Shown here piece by piece: positions 1 through 7,871 of a DNA stretch of 64,000 nucleotides (the stretch's first letter is position 1; each line of letters opens with the position of its first letter). A program made the translations under genes and the position numbers. The notes under the pieces are model-generated. The model ran no database searches. It was not told the origin of the DNA and saw only the letters and a list, made by a program, of their open reading frames with translations. The stretch spans positions 3,210,001 to 3,274,000 of the forward strand of contig NZ_CP016464.1 in NCBI RefSeq assembly GCF_001713455.1, written 5' to 3'. This DNA comes from Bosea sp. RAC05 (GTDB lineage: Bacteria; Pseudomonadota; Alphaproteobacteria; Rhizobiales; Beijerinckiaceae).

Positions 1-692
1 CGCCCGCCGTCGCCTTCGGGGCCGCCATCGCGGTCGGCATCGTGCTCGGCAGCCTGAACGGCTACGGCGTCACGGTGCTGCGCATCCCCTCGCTGATCAT
101 GACGCTGGGCACGGCGGCCATCGCCAAGGGGCTGGCCTTCATGATCACCCAGGGCGTCGCCTTCACCGGGCGCTGGCCGGTGAGCTTCACCGGGCTGGCG
201 CGCGGCTACAGCTTCGGCATTCCCAATCTCGTGCTCTGGATGACCGGCGCGACGCTCTTCGCCTGGATCCTGGTGAAATGGACCCGCACCGGCGCGCATA
301 TGGTCGCCACCGGCGAGGCGGACGAGGCGGCGCGGCTCGCCGGCATCGCCACCGCCCGGATGAAGCGCATCGGCCTGCTGCTGGCGGGCGTCTTCGCCGG
401 GCTGATGGCGGCGCTGCTCGCCGCCAACCTGTCCTCGGCGGCGCCCAACATGGCGGGCGACTACCTGCTCTATGCCATCGCCGCCGTGCTGCTGGGCATG
501 ACCATGTTCGAGCCCGGCAAGCCCAACATCGCCGGGACGGTGTTCGCGGCGCTGGTGCTGAAGGTGCTCGGCAACGGCTTGGTCCTGCTCGGCGCGCCCT
601 ATTACATCCAGGACATCGTGCTCGGCGTCATCATCATCGGCTCGGTCGCCTTCTCGGCCAGCGCGATGAAGAAGGCGGCCTTCAAGGTCTGA
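1..692 (+). CDS. Sugar-type ABC transporter permease (5' end cut off)
   Basis: Inner-membrane permease of a ribose/xylose-type (BPD_transp_2, RbsC-like) importer. The reading frame is open from the first bases of the window, so the real start lies to the left; the first possible internal start is a GTG at 42. The visible 229 residues are almost entirely hydrophobic helices with the family's polar central segment (a stretch rich in G, R and A ending AARLAGI, near 320-350), which contacts the ATPase. The binding protein follows 31 bp downstream and the ATPase after that, so this is one importer. Substrate is not readable from the permease; the nucleoside hydrolase at the end of the cluster hints at nucleosides or ribose. 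Confidence 0.85.
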   Translation, partial: PAVAFGAAIAVGIVLGSLNGYGVTVLRIPSLIMTLGTAAIAKGLAFMITQGVAFTGRWPVSFTGLARGYSFGIPNLVLWMTGATLFAWILVKWTRTGAHMVATGEADEAARLAGIATARMKRIGLLLAGVFAGLMAALLAANLSSAAPNMAGDYLLYAIAAVLLGMTMFEPGKPNIAGTVFAALVLKVLGNGLVLLGAPYYIQDIVLGVIIIGSVAFSASAMKKAAFKV

Positions 693-723
693 GAACCACC
701 ACAAGAACGAGGGGAGAGGTCAC

Positions 724-1665
724 ATGTTCGGATTGAGGAAGATGCTGCTGGCCGCGGTCGCGATGGTCGCGCTGGGTTCGCAGGCGCAGGCCTTCGAGGT
801 CGGGATCATCGGCTTCCAGTTCTCGTCGGAGACGCATGCCCGCGTCGCCAACGCCGCCGCCGCCGCCGCCAAGGCCAAGGGCTGGGGCGTGACGCTGCTG
901 AACTCGGAGGGCGCACTGCCCAAGCATGCCGAGCAGTTCGACGCGCTGATCGCCAAGAAGGTCGACGCCATCATCATCGCCATGGGCAAGCCGGTCGAGG
1001 CCGACGCCCAGTTCAAGGCCGCCAAGGACGCCAAGATCCCCGTCATCACCGTGCAGTCGGGGTCGAGCCCGCATGCGCTCTTCGACATCCAGACCAATGA
1101 ATACAAGGTCGGCGCGGATGCCGCGCTCTATCTGCTCGGCCAGCTCGGCTACCAGGGCAACATCGTCACCGCCCGCTTCGACCTCAACGTCGCCTCGCGC
1201 ATCCGCGGCCGCATCCTCGATGCGGTGCTGGCCGAGAACCAGGCGGTGAAGGAGGTCGGCAAGTTCTCGATGGCGCGCACCCAGAGCTGGCGCGACGACG
1301 TCCGGGCCGGCATGCAGGCGCTGCTGCTGCAGAACCAGGGCAAGATCAACGGCATCTGGGCCTCGTTCGACGGCCAGGCTTACATCATCGACGATCTGCT
1401 GCAGGCCCAAGGCGTCAAGAAGGGCCAGATCCCGCTCGTCTCGGTCGATGGCGGCAAGGAAACCTATGCCCGCATCGCCGACCCCGCCTCGACCTTCCTG
1501 GCGACCGTGGCCATCCCCTTCGAGGCGATGGGCAAGCAGGCGGTCGACGCGATCCAGACCATCGTCGTCGAGAAGAAGCCGAAGGAAACCGTCACCAGCG
1601 GGCCCTATCTCTTCACGGAGGCCGTGCTGGTCGACAAGACGAACGTCCAGCAGTTCCTGAAGTGA
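724..1665 (+). CDS. Periplasmic sugar-type ABC substrate-binding protein
   Basis: A 313-residue binding protein of the Peripla_BP_4 (ribose/galactose/autoinducer-2) class. Residues 1-23 form a Sec signal peptide: basic MFGLRK, hydrophobic core, cleavage likely after AQA. The mature protein starts FEVGIIGFQ, the usual first beta strand of the family. It delivers ligand to the upstream permease. Purine-binding Bmp lipoproteins usually serve nucleoside importers; this one is ribose-like, so ribose or another sugar is as likely as a nucleoside. The start is preceded by GGGGAGAGG. A hairpin with a T-run at 1681-1704 directly follows the stop. Confidence 0.88.
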   Translation: MFGLRKMLLAAVAMVALGSQAQAFEVGIIGFQFSSETHARVANAAAAAAKAKGWGVTLLNSEGALPKHAEQFDALIAKKVDAIIIAMGKPVEADAQFKAAKDAKIPVITVQSGSSPHALFDIQTNEYKVGADAALYLLGQLGYQGNIVTARFDLNVASRIRGRILDAVLAENQAVKEVGKFSMARTQSWRDDVRAGMQALLLQNQGKINGIWASFDGQAYIIDDLLQAQGVKKGQIPLVSVDGGKETYARIADPASTFLATVAIPFEAMGKQAVDAIQTIVVEKKPKETVTSGPYLFTEAVLVDKTNVQQFLK

Positions 1666-1680
1666 ACCCATGCGCGTCAG

Positions 1681-1704
1681 GCTCGGGCGAAGACCCGAGC
1701 TTTT
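1681..1704 (+). terminator. Hairpin with T-run after the binding-protein gene
   Basis: GCTCGGG at 1681-1687 pairs with CCCGAGC at 1694-1700 around a 6-base loop, followed by TTTT. It lies 15 bases past the binding-protein stop. It could be an attenuator that lowers ATPase expression relative to the abundant binding protein, since the ATPase gene lies downstream on the same strand. Confidence 0.5.
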
Positions 1705-1731
1705 CGGAAACCAGTGCCTTCTCGGCATGAG

Positions 1732-1765
1732 ATTCTCGGGTCGGAGCTGCGCTCCGCCCGAGAAT
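1732..1765. repeat. Palindromic intergenic element before the ATPase gene
   Basis: ATTCTCGGG (1732-1740) and CGGAGC (1742-1747) pair with GCTCCG (1751-1756) and CCCGAGAAT (1757-1765), giving a 15-bp stem with a tiny loop. The outer arm (CTCGGG / CCCGAGAAT) resembles the element at 60170-60246, so this looks like a short member of a dispersed repeat family. It may also act as an RNA hairpin between the binding-protein and ATPase genes. Confidence 0.55.
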
Positions 1766-1800
1766 GGCGCCGCGTTGCACCGTAGCCGGACGGACAGATC

Positions 1801-2565
1801 ATGACCGACCCCACCCCCCTCCTCTCCCTGCGCGGCATCGGCAAGGCCTACGGCCCCGTCGTCGCCGTGCGCGAGGTCGATCTCGACATCTTCGCCGGCG
1901 AGGTCGTCGCGATCTGCGGCGACAACGGCGCCGGCAAGTCGAGCCTGATCAAGGTGATCTCGGGCGCCGAGGAGCCGACCTCGGGGTCGATCAGCATGCG
2001 CGGCCAGCCGGTGGCCTTCGGCTCGCCGCATGACGCGCTGGAGCATGGCGTCGCCACGATCTACCAGGATCTGGCGCTTGCGCCGCGGCTCTCCGTCGCC
2101 CAGAACGTGTTCATGGGCTCGGAGCTGACCAGGCCCCTGCTGCTGCCCTTCCTGCGCGTGCTCGACAAGAAGCGCATGATCGCGGAATCGCAGCGCTATC
2201 TCTCGCAGCTCTCGGCCGCCGTCACCGACATGACCCGCCCGGTCGAGCGGCTCTCGGGCGGGCAGCGCCAGGCGGTGGCGATCTCGCGCGCCCTGCGCTG
2301 GAATGCCGAGATCATTATCATGGACGAGCCGACGGCGGCGCTCGGCGTCAAGGAAAGCGCGCTGGTGCTCGACCTGATCCGCAAGCTCAAGGCCGACGGG
2401 CGCACCGTCATCCTGATCAGCCACAACATGCGCGACGTGGTGGCACTGGCCGACCGCGTCGTGATCATGGGCGCGGGCCGCAAATATGTCGACCGGCCGA
2501 TCGGCGATCTCAAGGCCGACGACATCGCCCATCTGATCATGGCCGGCAACGCCAGGGCGGCCTGA
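1801..2565 (+). CDS. Sugar-type ABC transporter ATP-binding protein
   Basis: A 254-residue single-domain ATPase, the energy subunit of the importer encoded just upstream. Visible motifs are Walker A GDNGAGKSS, Q-loop YQDLAL, signature LSGGQRQAVAISRAL, Walker B IIIMDEPTAAL and switch-histidine LISHNM. RbsA-like ATPases normally have two fused ATPase domains (about 500 residues); this is the half-size form found in FrcA-type importers, which works as a homodimer. It ends 4 bp before the nucleoside hydrolase, indicating co-translation. Confidence 0.9.
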   Translation: MTDPTPLLSLRGIGKAYGPVVAVREVDLDIFAGEVVAICGDNGAGKSSLIKVISGAEEPTSGSISMRGQPVAFGSPHDALEHGVATIYQDLALAPRLSVAQNVFMGSELTRPLLLPFLRVLDKKRMIAESQRYLSQLSAAVTDMTRPVERLSGGQRQAVAISRALRWNAEIIIMDEPTAALGVKESALVLDLIRKLKADGRTVILISHNMRDVVALADRVVIMGAGRKYVDRPIGDLKADDIAHLIMAGNARAA

Positions 2566-2569
2566 GCCG

Positions 2570-3505
2570 ATGCGCGAAGCCATCCTCATCGACACCGACC
2601 CCGGCCAGGACGATGCCGTCGCGCTGCTGCTCGCCTTCGCGTCGCGCGCGCGGCTCGACCTGCGCGCCATCACCACCGTCGCCGGCAATGTCCCGGTGGC
2701 GCAGACCACCGCCAACGCCCTGCGCATCCGCGATCTCGTCGGGGCCGCGGCGGCGGCCGTCCCCGTCCATGCCGGCGCCGAGGGGCCGCTGCTGTTCCCG
2801 CTGGAGACGGCCGAATTCGTCTGCGGCCCCGACGGGCTCGCCGGGGCCGACCTGCCCCCGCCCGCGAGCACCGTCACGGCCGGCCATGCGGTCGAGGCGA
2901 TCATCGCGCTCTGCCGCGCCGCGCCCGCAGACGGCGTCACGCTGTGCCCGCTGGGACCTCTGACCAATCTGGCGCTGGCCTTCCGCCTGGCGCCCGACAT
3001 CCTGCCCAGGATCAGGCGCATCGTGCTGATGGGCGGGGCATTGGGGCTCGGCAACATGACGCCGGCGGCCGAGTTCAACGTTCATGTCGATCCCCATGCG
3101 GCGGCGATCGTCTTCGGTTGTGGCCGGCCGATCGTGATGATGGGGCTCGGCGTCACGCTGCAGGCGATAGCGAGTCCTGAGCAGGTCGCGCGGATCGGCG
3201 CGCTCGGCACGGCCAGCGGCCGGGCCGTCCATGGCATGCTGACGCGCCCGCGCCCGGGCGGGCTCGGCACGGCCGGGCATCCGATGCACGACCCCTGCGT
3301 CATCGCCTTCCTGCTCTGGCCGGAGCTGTTTGCGGGGCGCGACTGTCACGTCGAGATCGAGACCGGCGCAGGCTCCCTGCGCGGACGCACGACGATCGAC
3401 TGGAACGGGCGGCTGAAGCGCGAACCTAACGCCCATGTCGTCGCCACCGTCGAGGCGACAGCGCTGTTCGAGCGGATGATCGAACGCCTCGCCACCCTGC
3501 CCTGA
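2570..3505 (+). CDS. Inosine/uridine-preferring-type nucleoside hydrolase
   Basis: A 311-residue IUNH-family enzyme that cleaves the N-glycosidic bond of ribonucleosides to a free base and ribose. The family's N-terminal Ca2+-binding aspartate cluster is clear (IDTDPGQDDAVALL, residues 7-20), as are the LGPLTNLALA strand and the MGGALGLGNMTPAAEFNVHVDP segment that holds substrate-binding Asn and Glu. Its position 4 bp after the ABC ATPase suggests that imported nucleosides are cleaved in the cytoplasm, though base specificity cannot be read. No signal peptide is present. Confidence 0.88.
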   Translation: MREAILIDTDPGQDDAVALLLAFASRARLDLRAITTVAGNVPVAQTTANALRIRDLVGAAAAAVPVHAGAEGPLLFPLETAEFVCGPDGLAGADLPPPASTVTAGHAVEAIIALCRAAPADGVTLCPLGPLTNLALAFRLAPDILPRIRRIVLMGGALGLGNMTPAAEFNVHVDPHAAAIVFGCGRPIVMMGLGVTLQAIASPEQVARIGALGTASGRAVHGMLTRPRPGGLGTAGHPMHDPCVIAFLLWPELFAGRDCHVEIETGAGSLRGRTTIDWNGRLKREPNAHVVATVEATALFERMIERLATLP

Positions 3506-3524
3506 CCGCCGTCGAGGATCCGCC

Positions 3525-4046
3525 ATGCCCCATCTGGTCGAGGAATTGCGCGCCGAGGCGGACGCCGCCATCGCCGCGATGCGCGCAGCGGCCCTGGCCG
3601 CCCGGCAGGTGCATGCGCGGGCCGAGCTGATGCGCCACATGCTGACGACGGCGCGCAAGGTGAAGGACAGGCCGAAGGCGGAGGCCGTCGAGACCGTGGT
3701 GCGCGAATGGATGGACGCCTGGAATCTCGACCGGCACGACTGGCCGCAGCTCGCGCAGGAGATGGAGGCCTTCACCGCCGCCTTCCACGACTATGCCAAC
3801 GAGCCCTCAGACAGCCATGACGCGAGGCTGCGCCAAGCCTGCGCCGCCCTCGATGCGGCACTGGCGAAGCAGGACACCTCGATTGCGGAGCAGATGGCCT
3901 TCCGCTCGCAATGCGCCCATCGCTGGTGGGAGCTGGTCGCGCCAACGCCGGCCGATCTGCCCGGCGCCAAGCCGCGCCCCTCGATGCCGGAGCGGCGCCC
4001 CGACGCCCCCTTCTGGGAGGCCGGCTGCGCCGATTTCTGCCGCTGA
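3525..4046 (+). CDS. Hypothetical helical cytoplasmic protein
   Basis: A 173-residue protein that I do not recognise. It is Ala/Arg/Glu-rich and predicted largely helical, with no signal peptide or membrane segment. Trp residues (EWMDAWN, HDWPQ, HRWWELV) and two Cys in the last ten residues (GCADFCR) stand out. It starts 19 bp after the nucleoside hydrolase and probably belongs to that transcript. Composition matches the surroundings, so there is no sign of recent transfer. Confidence 0.6.
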   Translation: MPHLVEELRAEADAAIAAMRAAALAARQVHARAELMRHMLTTARKVKDRPKAEAVETVVREWMDAWNLDRHDWPQLAQEMEAFTAAFHDYANEPSDSHDARLRQACAALDAALAKQDTSIAEQMAFRSQCAHRWWELVAPTPADLPGAKPRPSMPERRPDAPFWEAGCADFCR

Positions 4047-4134
4047 GCCGACGTCCCGACGCCACCAGACGCCATCCGGGCGGGCCGTGAGGCCCGGGCC
4101 CGGAGGTCGCGCAGGGTCGGGACCGCGCGAGGTC

Positions 4135-4677
4135 CTAGAACGGGATGTCGTCGTCGAGATGGCTCGAGGAGGAGCGCGAGGCGCCGCCGCCACCACCGGC
4201 CATCGCCGGCTGGCGCGAACCGCCGCCACCGCCGCCCATCGGGCCCGAGCGGCCGAAGGACGAGCCGGAGGAGCGATCCTCCATCATGCCGCCGCCCTCG
4301 CCATACTCGTCCGAGCCGCCCTGGCCGCGGCTGTCGAGAATGGTCAGTTCGCCGCGATAGCGCTGCAGCACGATTTCGGTGGTGTATTTCTCGACGCCCG
4401 ACTGGTCCTGCCATTTGCGAGTCTGGAGCTGGCCCTCGATATAGATCTTCGAGCCCTTCTTCAGATACTGCTCGGCGACCTTGGCGAGGTTCTCGTTGAA
4501 GATCACGACCGAGTGCCACTCGGTGCGCTCCTTCTTCTCGCCCGACTGCTTGTCGCGCCAGGTTTCCGAGGTGGCGATGCGCAGATTGACGACCGGCTCG
4601 CCCGAGCCGAGGCGGCGGACCTCCGGGTCGCGCCCGAGATTGCCGACCAGAATGACCTTGTTGACGCTACCAGCCAT
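4135..4677 (-). CDS. ssb: Single-stranded DNA-binding protein
   Basis: A 180-residue SSB. The start at 4677 gives the standard N-terminus [19 protein letters not shown]. The OB-fold domain spans about residues 1-115 (RWQDKSG-type loops, EFRLTE-like strand replaced by [16 protein letters not shown]), then a Gly/Ser-rich tail ends with the acidic tip DDDIPF, which recruits repair and replication partners. Extension to in-frame ATG codons upstream (4689, 4716) is possible but would add atypical residues. The promoter contains an alphaproteobacterial SOS box (4762-4776), so expression should rise after DNA damage. Confidence 0.97.
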   Translation of the reverse strand: MAGSVNKVILVGNLGRDPEVRRLGSGEPVVNLRIATSETWRDKQSGEKKERTEWHSVVIFNENLAKVAEQYLKKGSKIYIEGQLQTRKWQDQSGVEKYTTEIVLQRYRGELTILDSRGQGGSDEYGEGGGMMEDRSSGSSFGRSGPMGGGGGGSRQPAMAGGGGGASRSSSSHLDDDIPF

Positions 4678-4749
4678 GAGAGGCTCCATTTCCTGCGCAC
4701 ATCGAAACCGGCCCACGACCGGAGCCGGACCTTACCGGCCGACCGCCGC

Positions 4750-4778
4750 ACTATCAACGATGTTCCCGTTTTGTTCAA
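4750..4778 (-). promoter_or_regulatory. ssb promoter with overlapping LexA (SOS) box
   Basis: On the minus strand, TTGAAC (4778-4773) and GATAGT (4755-4750) are 17 bp apart, a good -35/-10 pair. GAAC-N7-GAAC (read on plus as GTTC 4762-4765 and GTTC 4773-4776) is the direct-repeat LexA box of alphaproteobacteria and overlaps the -35 hexamer, so LexA would block RNA polymerase. It lies 73 bp upstream of the ssb start codon. Confidence 0.75.
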
Positions 4779-4858
4779 GGGCCCCTCGCGGGGTTGTCCC
4801 CTGATTTCGGCGGGCACCTCTTCGCCGGGCCGTCACCCCGCAGGATCAGTCAGGGACT

Positions 4859-5437
4859 TCAGCCGCCCTCGCCCCACACCCGCGCCTCGCTCAGCCCCAG
4901 CGCCGCGAACTCGCCAGCCCGCAGATCGGCCTCGCCCACCGAGAAGAACTCGTCGAGCTGCGGCGGCGCCACCGATGCGCCGCTGAGCATGGCATGGGCC
5001 TGGCCGCGATGATGGATCTGGTGCTGGAACAGATGCAGCAGCAACCGGTCGAGCCGCTCGCGCTGGATGCGGGCGCCGCGATGCACGCTGACGATCCGCG
5101 CCAGCCCGCCCTTGTCCGGCTCCTCACCCACCGCCGCCTCGACCACCGCGATCAGCCGCCGGTCCATCGCCTCCTGCGCAGCCTGAAGCTCGGGCAGGGT
5201 CGCACAGGGCTCGCGGTTCGCCCAGGCGGCGGGGCCGAGCGTGCCGCCCTCCATCGCGTCGACATAGAAATGGTCGATGATCAGGATGTGGTTCAGCGTC
5301 GCCCGCAGGCTCGGGAAGAACCCGGTGCGCGGCGCCACCCACTCGGCCCGCGAGAGCGCCGCACAGGCGGTCAGCAGCCGGTGATTGGCCCAGAGGTTGT
5401 TGAAAGCCATCGCGCGATAGGGTCGCAGTTCGTCCAT
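4859..5437 (-). CDS. DinB/YfiT-family protein
   Basis: A 192-residue four-helix-bundle protein of the DinB family, often metal-dependent and in some members a thiol-S-transferase. Candidate metal ligands are His in the LNHILIIDHFYVDA segment and the cluster FQHQIHHRGQ. The start at 5437 is chosen because a perfect AAGGAGG lies 6 bases upstream and the protein then begins MDELRPYRAMAFNN, typical of the family; a longer open frame to 5635 overlaps the next gene and is ignored. Its physiological substrate is unknown. It is followed by the divergently placed ssb region. Confidence 0.88.
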   Translation of the reverse strand: MDELRPYRAMAFNNLWANHRLLTACAALSRAEWVAPRTGFFPSLRATLNHILIIDHFYVDAMEGGTLGPAAWANREPCATLPELQAAQEAMDRRLIAVVEAAVGEEPDKGGLARIVSVHRGARIQRERLDRLLLHLFQHQIHHRGQAHAMLSGASVAPPQLDEFFSVGEADLRAGEFAALGLSEARVWGEGG

Positions 5438-5504
5438 GATCGGTCCTCCTTGGCGAGGAGACTGACAGGAAGCCTGCGACGCGTCATGACAGCAGGCGCC
5501 CGGC

Positions 5505-6308
5505 TCAGGCCGCCGGCTCGACCACCCGCCGATAGAGATGCCAGGTCGCATGGCCGAGCACCGGCAGGAGCACGACGAGCCCGAGGAAGAGCGGCAGCAT
5601 CGCCACGAAGGACAGAGCCGCGATCGCCGCCGCAAAGCCCAGCATCGGCAGCGGATTGGTCGCCACGGCCCGCACGCTGGTGATCATGGCCGTGATGAAA
5701 TCGACCTCGCGGTCGAGCAGCAGCGGAAAGGAGATCACCGTCAGCGAGAACAGGGTCGCCGCCAGCACGGCGCCGACGAGGTTGCCCACCGCCAGGAACA
5801 TCAGCCCCTCCGGCGTCGTGGTGATCACGGTCAGGAAGCCGGCGAAGCTGGCGAAGGACTGGAAGCCGAGGAACAGCGCCAGCAGCAGCCGCACCTGGTA
5901 GAGCCACATCATCATCACGAAGAGCGTGACGAAGGCCATCCAGCCCATCTCCCGCTGGCCCTGCGCGAAGACGACGCCGAGCACCTGGCCCCAGGCGAGC
6001 GTCTCGCCCGCCTCGCGCCGCCGCGACACCTCGTAGAGCCCCACCGCCACGAAGGGGCCGATCAGCACGAAGCCCGCCGCGAGCGGATAGGCGAGATAGG
6101 GCATGCCGAAGCGCGTCAGCGACAGCAGGATCGACAGCCCGCCCAGCGCATAGATTCCGCCGAAGAACAGCCCGAACAGCGGCGCCGCCTGGAAATCCCT
6201 GAGACCGGCGACAAAGGCCTCGACCACTTCATGCACGCCGATGCGGCGCACCACCGGGTCGGGCCGGCGCGGCTCCGCCGCTCTGGTCTCGCTCTGGATC
6301 TCGTCCAT
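5505..6308 (-). CDS. DUF2189 integral membrane protein
   Basis: A 267-residue inner-membrane protein with an N-terminal soluble stretch (about residues 1-45) followed by six or so hydrophobic helices. The pattern VVEAFVAGLRDFQAAPLFGLFFGGIYALGG is typical of DUF2189 proteins, which are common in alphaproteobacteria and have no established function. It lies 67 bp upstream of the DinB-family gene on the same strand and may share its transcript. Confidence 0.8.
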   Translation of the reverse strand: MDEIQSETRAAEPRRPDPVVRRIGVHEVVEAFVAGLRDFQAAPLFGLFFGGIYALGGLSILLSLTRFGMPYLAYPLAAGFVLIGPFVAVGLYEVSRRREAGETLAWGQVLGVVFAQGQREMGWMAFVTLFVMMMWLYQVRLLLALFLGFQSFASFAGFLTVITTTPEGLMFLAVGNLVGAVLAATLFSLTVISFPLLLDREVDFITAMITSVRAVATNPLPMLGFAAAIAALSFVAMLPLFLGLVVLLPVLGHATWHLYRRVVEPAA

Positions 6309-6417
6309 GGCCTCTCCCCCGCTCGCGCCTCCGGCACGCGGCCGGGGCTTGGCTTTTGGGGGTCAGCCTAGCGAGGCCGCCGCCGCGCGCATTGGGGCAG
6401 ATCAATCCGCACCCGCT

Positions 6418-7650
6418 TCAGTGCCCGGGGGCCGGCGCTCCGTCGGAGTCGAGACGGGGCAGGAACCAGGCGAGCAGGCCGATCGCCGGGAGGAAGGAGC
6501 AGATCGCATAGACCGAGGCGATGCCGATGCGGTCCGCCAGTTCGCCGAGCAGCGCCGCCGCGATCCCGCCCAGCCCGAAGGACAGACCGTAGAACAGCCC
6601 GCCGACGAGGCCGATCCGGCCCGGCATCAGCTCCATCGCGTAGACCAGGATCGCGGCGAAAGCGCTCGACATGATCAGGTTGATCATGATCGTCAGCACG
6701 CCGGTCCAGAACAGGTCCGCGAAGGGCAGGATCAGCGTGAACGGCAGCGCCCCAAGGATCGAGAACCAGATGATCTTGTTGCGGCCGATCCGGTCGCCGA
6801 GGATGCCGCCGAAGATCGCGCCGGCCGCCGAGGAGCCGAGGAACAGGAACAGCATGATCTGCGAGGTCTGCACGCTGACCCCGAACTTGCCGATCAGGTA
6901 GAAGGTGTAGAACGAGCTGAAGCTCTGCGAATAGGCGTTCTTCGAGAACAGCAGGATCACCAAGATCGTCACCGCGACGGCGACCGTCGCCGCCGAGCGC
7001 ACGGGGGGCGCCGCGGCGGCTTTCGCCTTGGCCGAGGGCGCGGCCGCCTGCTGCTGGCGCCGCAGCTGGGCATAGCGCCCCGCCGTCCAGGTCATCAGGA
7101 CCATCGCCAGCAGCGCCGTGGCCGAGAACCAGGCCAGGCTGGCCTGGCCGCGCGGCACGACGATGAAGGCGGCGAGCAGCGGCCCCAGCGCCCCGCCCGT
7201 CTGGCCGCCAACCTGGAAGATGCCCTGCGCCAGCCCGTGCCGCCCGCCCGACGCATTGCGCGCCATGCGCGTCGCCTCGGGATGGAAGATCGACGAGCCG
7301 AGCCCGACGCACCCCGCCGACAACAGCAGCAGCGGGTAGCTGCCGGCATAGGCGAGGCCTATGAGCCCGAACAGGGTGAAACCCATGCCGACGACCATCG
7401 AATAGGGCATCGGGTTCTTGTCGGTATAGGCGCCGACCAGGGGCTGGAACAGCGAGGCCGTGATCTGGAAGGTCAGGGTGATCAGGCCGATCTGCCCGAA
7501 ATCGAGGCCATAGGCCACCTTGATGATCGGGTAGATCGCCGGGATCAGCGACTGCATCATGTCGTTGAGCAGATGCGTCGCGCTGAGCGCGATCAGCACC
7601 GGCATGGCGGCAGCCTGGGCGATGCGGGCGGGGGGCGTGGTGGCGGTCAT
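6418..7650 (-). CDS. MFS exporter, fosmidomycin-resistance (Fsr)-like
   Basis: A 410-residue 12-helix major facilitator. The early ATHLLNDMMQSLIPAIYP segment and GSSIFHPEATRMA are hallmarks of the Fsr subgroup, which exports fosmidomycin and probably natural toxic metabolites. The start at 7650 gives MTATTPPARIAQ; the open frame extends further upstream but only into low-complexity sequence shared with the intergenic region. It is divergent from the aminotransferase at 7872. The actual substrate is inferred from family only. Confidence 0.88.
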   Translation of the reverse strand: MTATTPPARIAQAAAMPVLIALSATHLLNDMMQSLIPAIYPIIKVAYGLDFGQIGLITLTFQITASLFQPLVGAYTDKNPMPYSMVVGMGFTLFGLIGLAYAGSYPLLLLSAGCVGLGSSIFHPEATRMARNASGGRHGLAQGIFQVGGQTGGALGPLLAAFIVVPRGQASLAWFSATALLAMVLMTWTAGRYAQLRRQQQAAAPSAKAKAAAAPPVRSAATVAVAVTILVILLFSKNAYSQSFSSFYTFYLIGKFGVSVQTSQIMLFLFLGSSAAGAIFGGILGDRIGRNKIIWFSILGALPFTLILPFADLFWTGVLTIMINLIMSSAFAAILVYAMELMPGRIGLVGGLFYGLSFGLGGIAAALLGELADRIGIASVYAICSFLPAIGLLAWFLPRLDSDGAPAPGH

Positions 7651-7808
7651 GTCCGAGGGGTATCCGGTTCGATCCAGGCCAGAGCATCGAGCCATTGAAC
7701 CGGCGCCGGCTCCCAAGCCAGCGAAATATTGACAGGGGCGCCATGCGTGCCCATCGGCGGCAACAGCATGACCCTGCGGCGTGCACGGCTCTTGCTTGTG
7801 ACCCGGCA

Positions 7809-7825
7809 CTGTCGCTATGCGACAG
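7809..7825. promoter_or_regulatory. Perfect inverted repeat upstream of the aminotransferase
   Basis: CTGTCGC (7809-7815) and GCGACAG (7819-7825) flank TAT. It sits 46 bp before the aminotransferase start in the divergent intergenic region, where a regulator could bind. No T-run follows, so it is not a terminator. A regulator family is not identified. Confidence 0.35.
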
Positions 7826-7871
7826 CGTCTTCACCCTTCGGCACCCCGCCTCCACACAGGATTCCCGTCAG

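Noticed and set aside
682..3078. A 798-codon open frame on the minus strand.
   Set aside because: It lies opposite the binding-protein, ATPase and nucleoside hydrolase genes, is Arg/Ala/Gly-rich, and has no domain; an antisense artefact of high GC.
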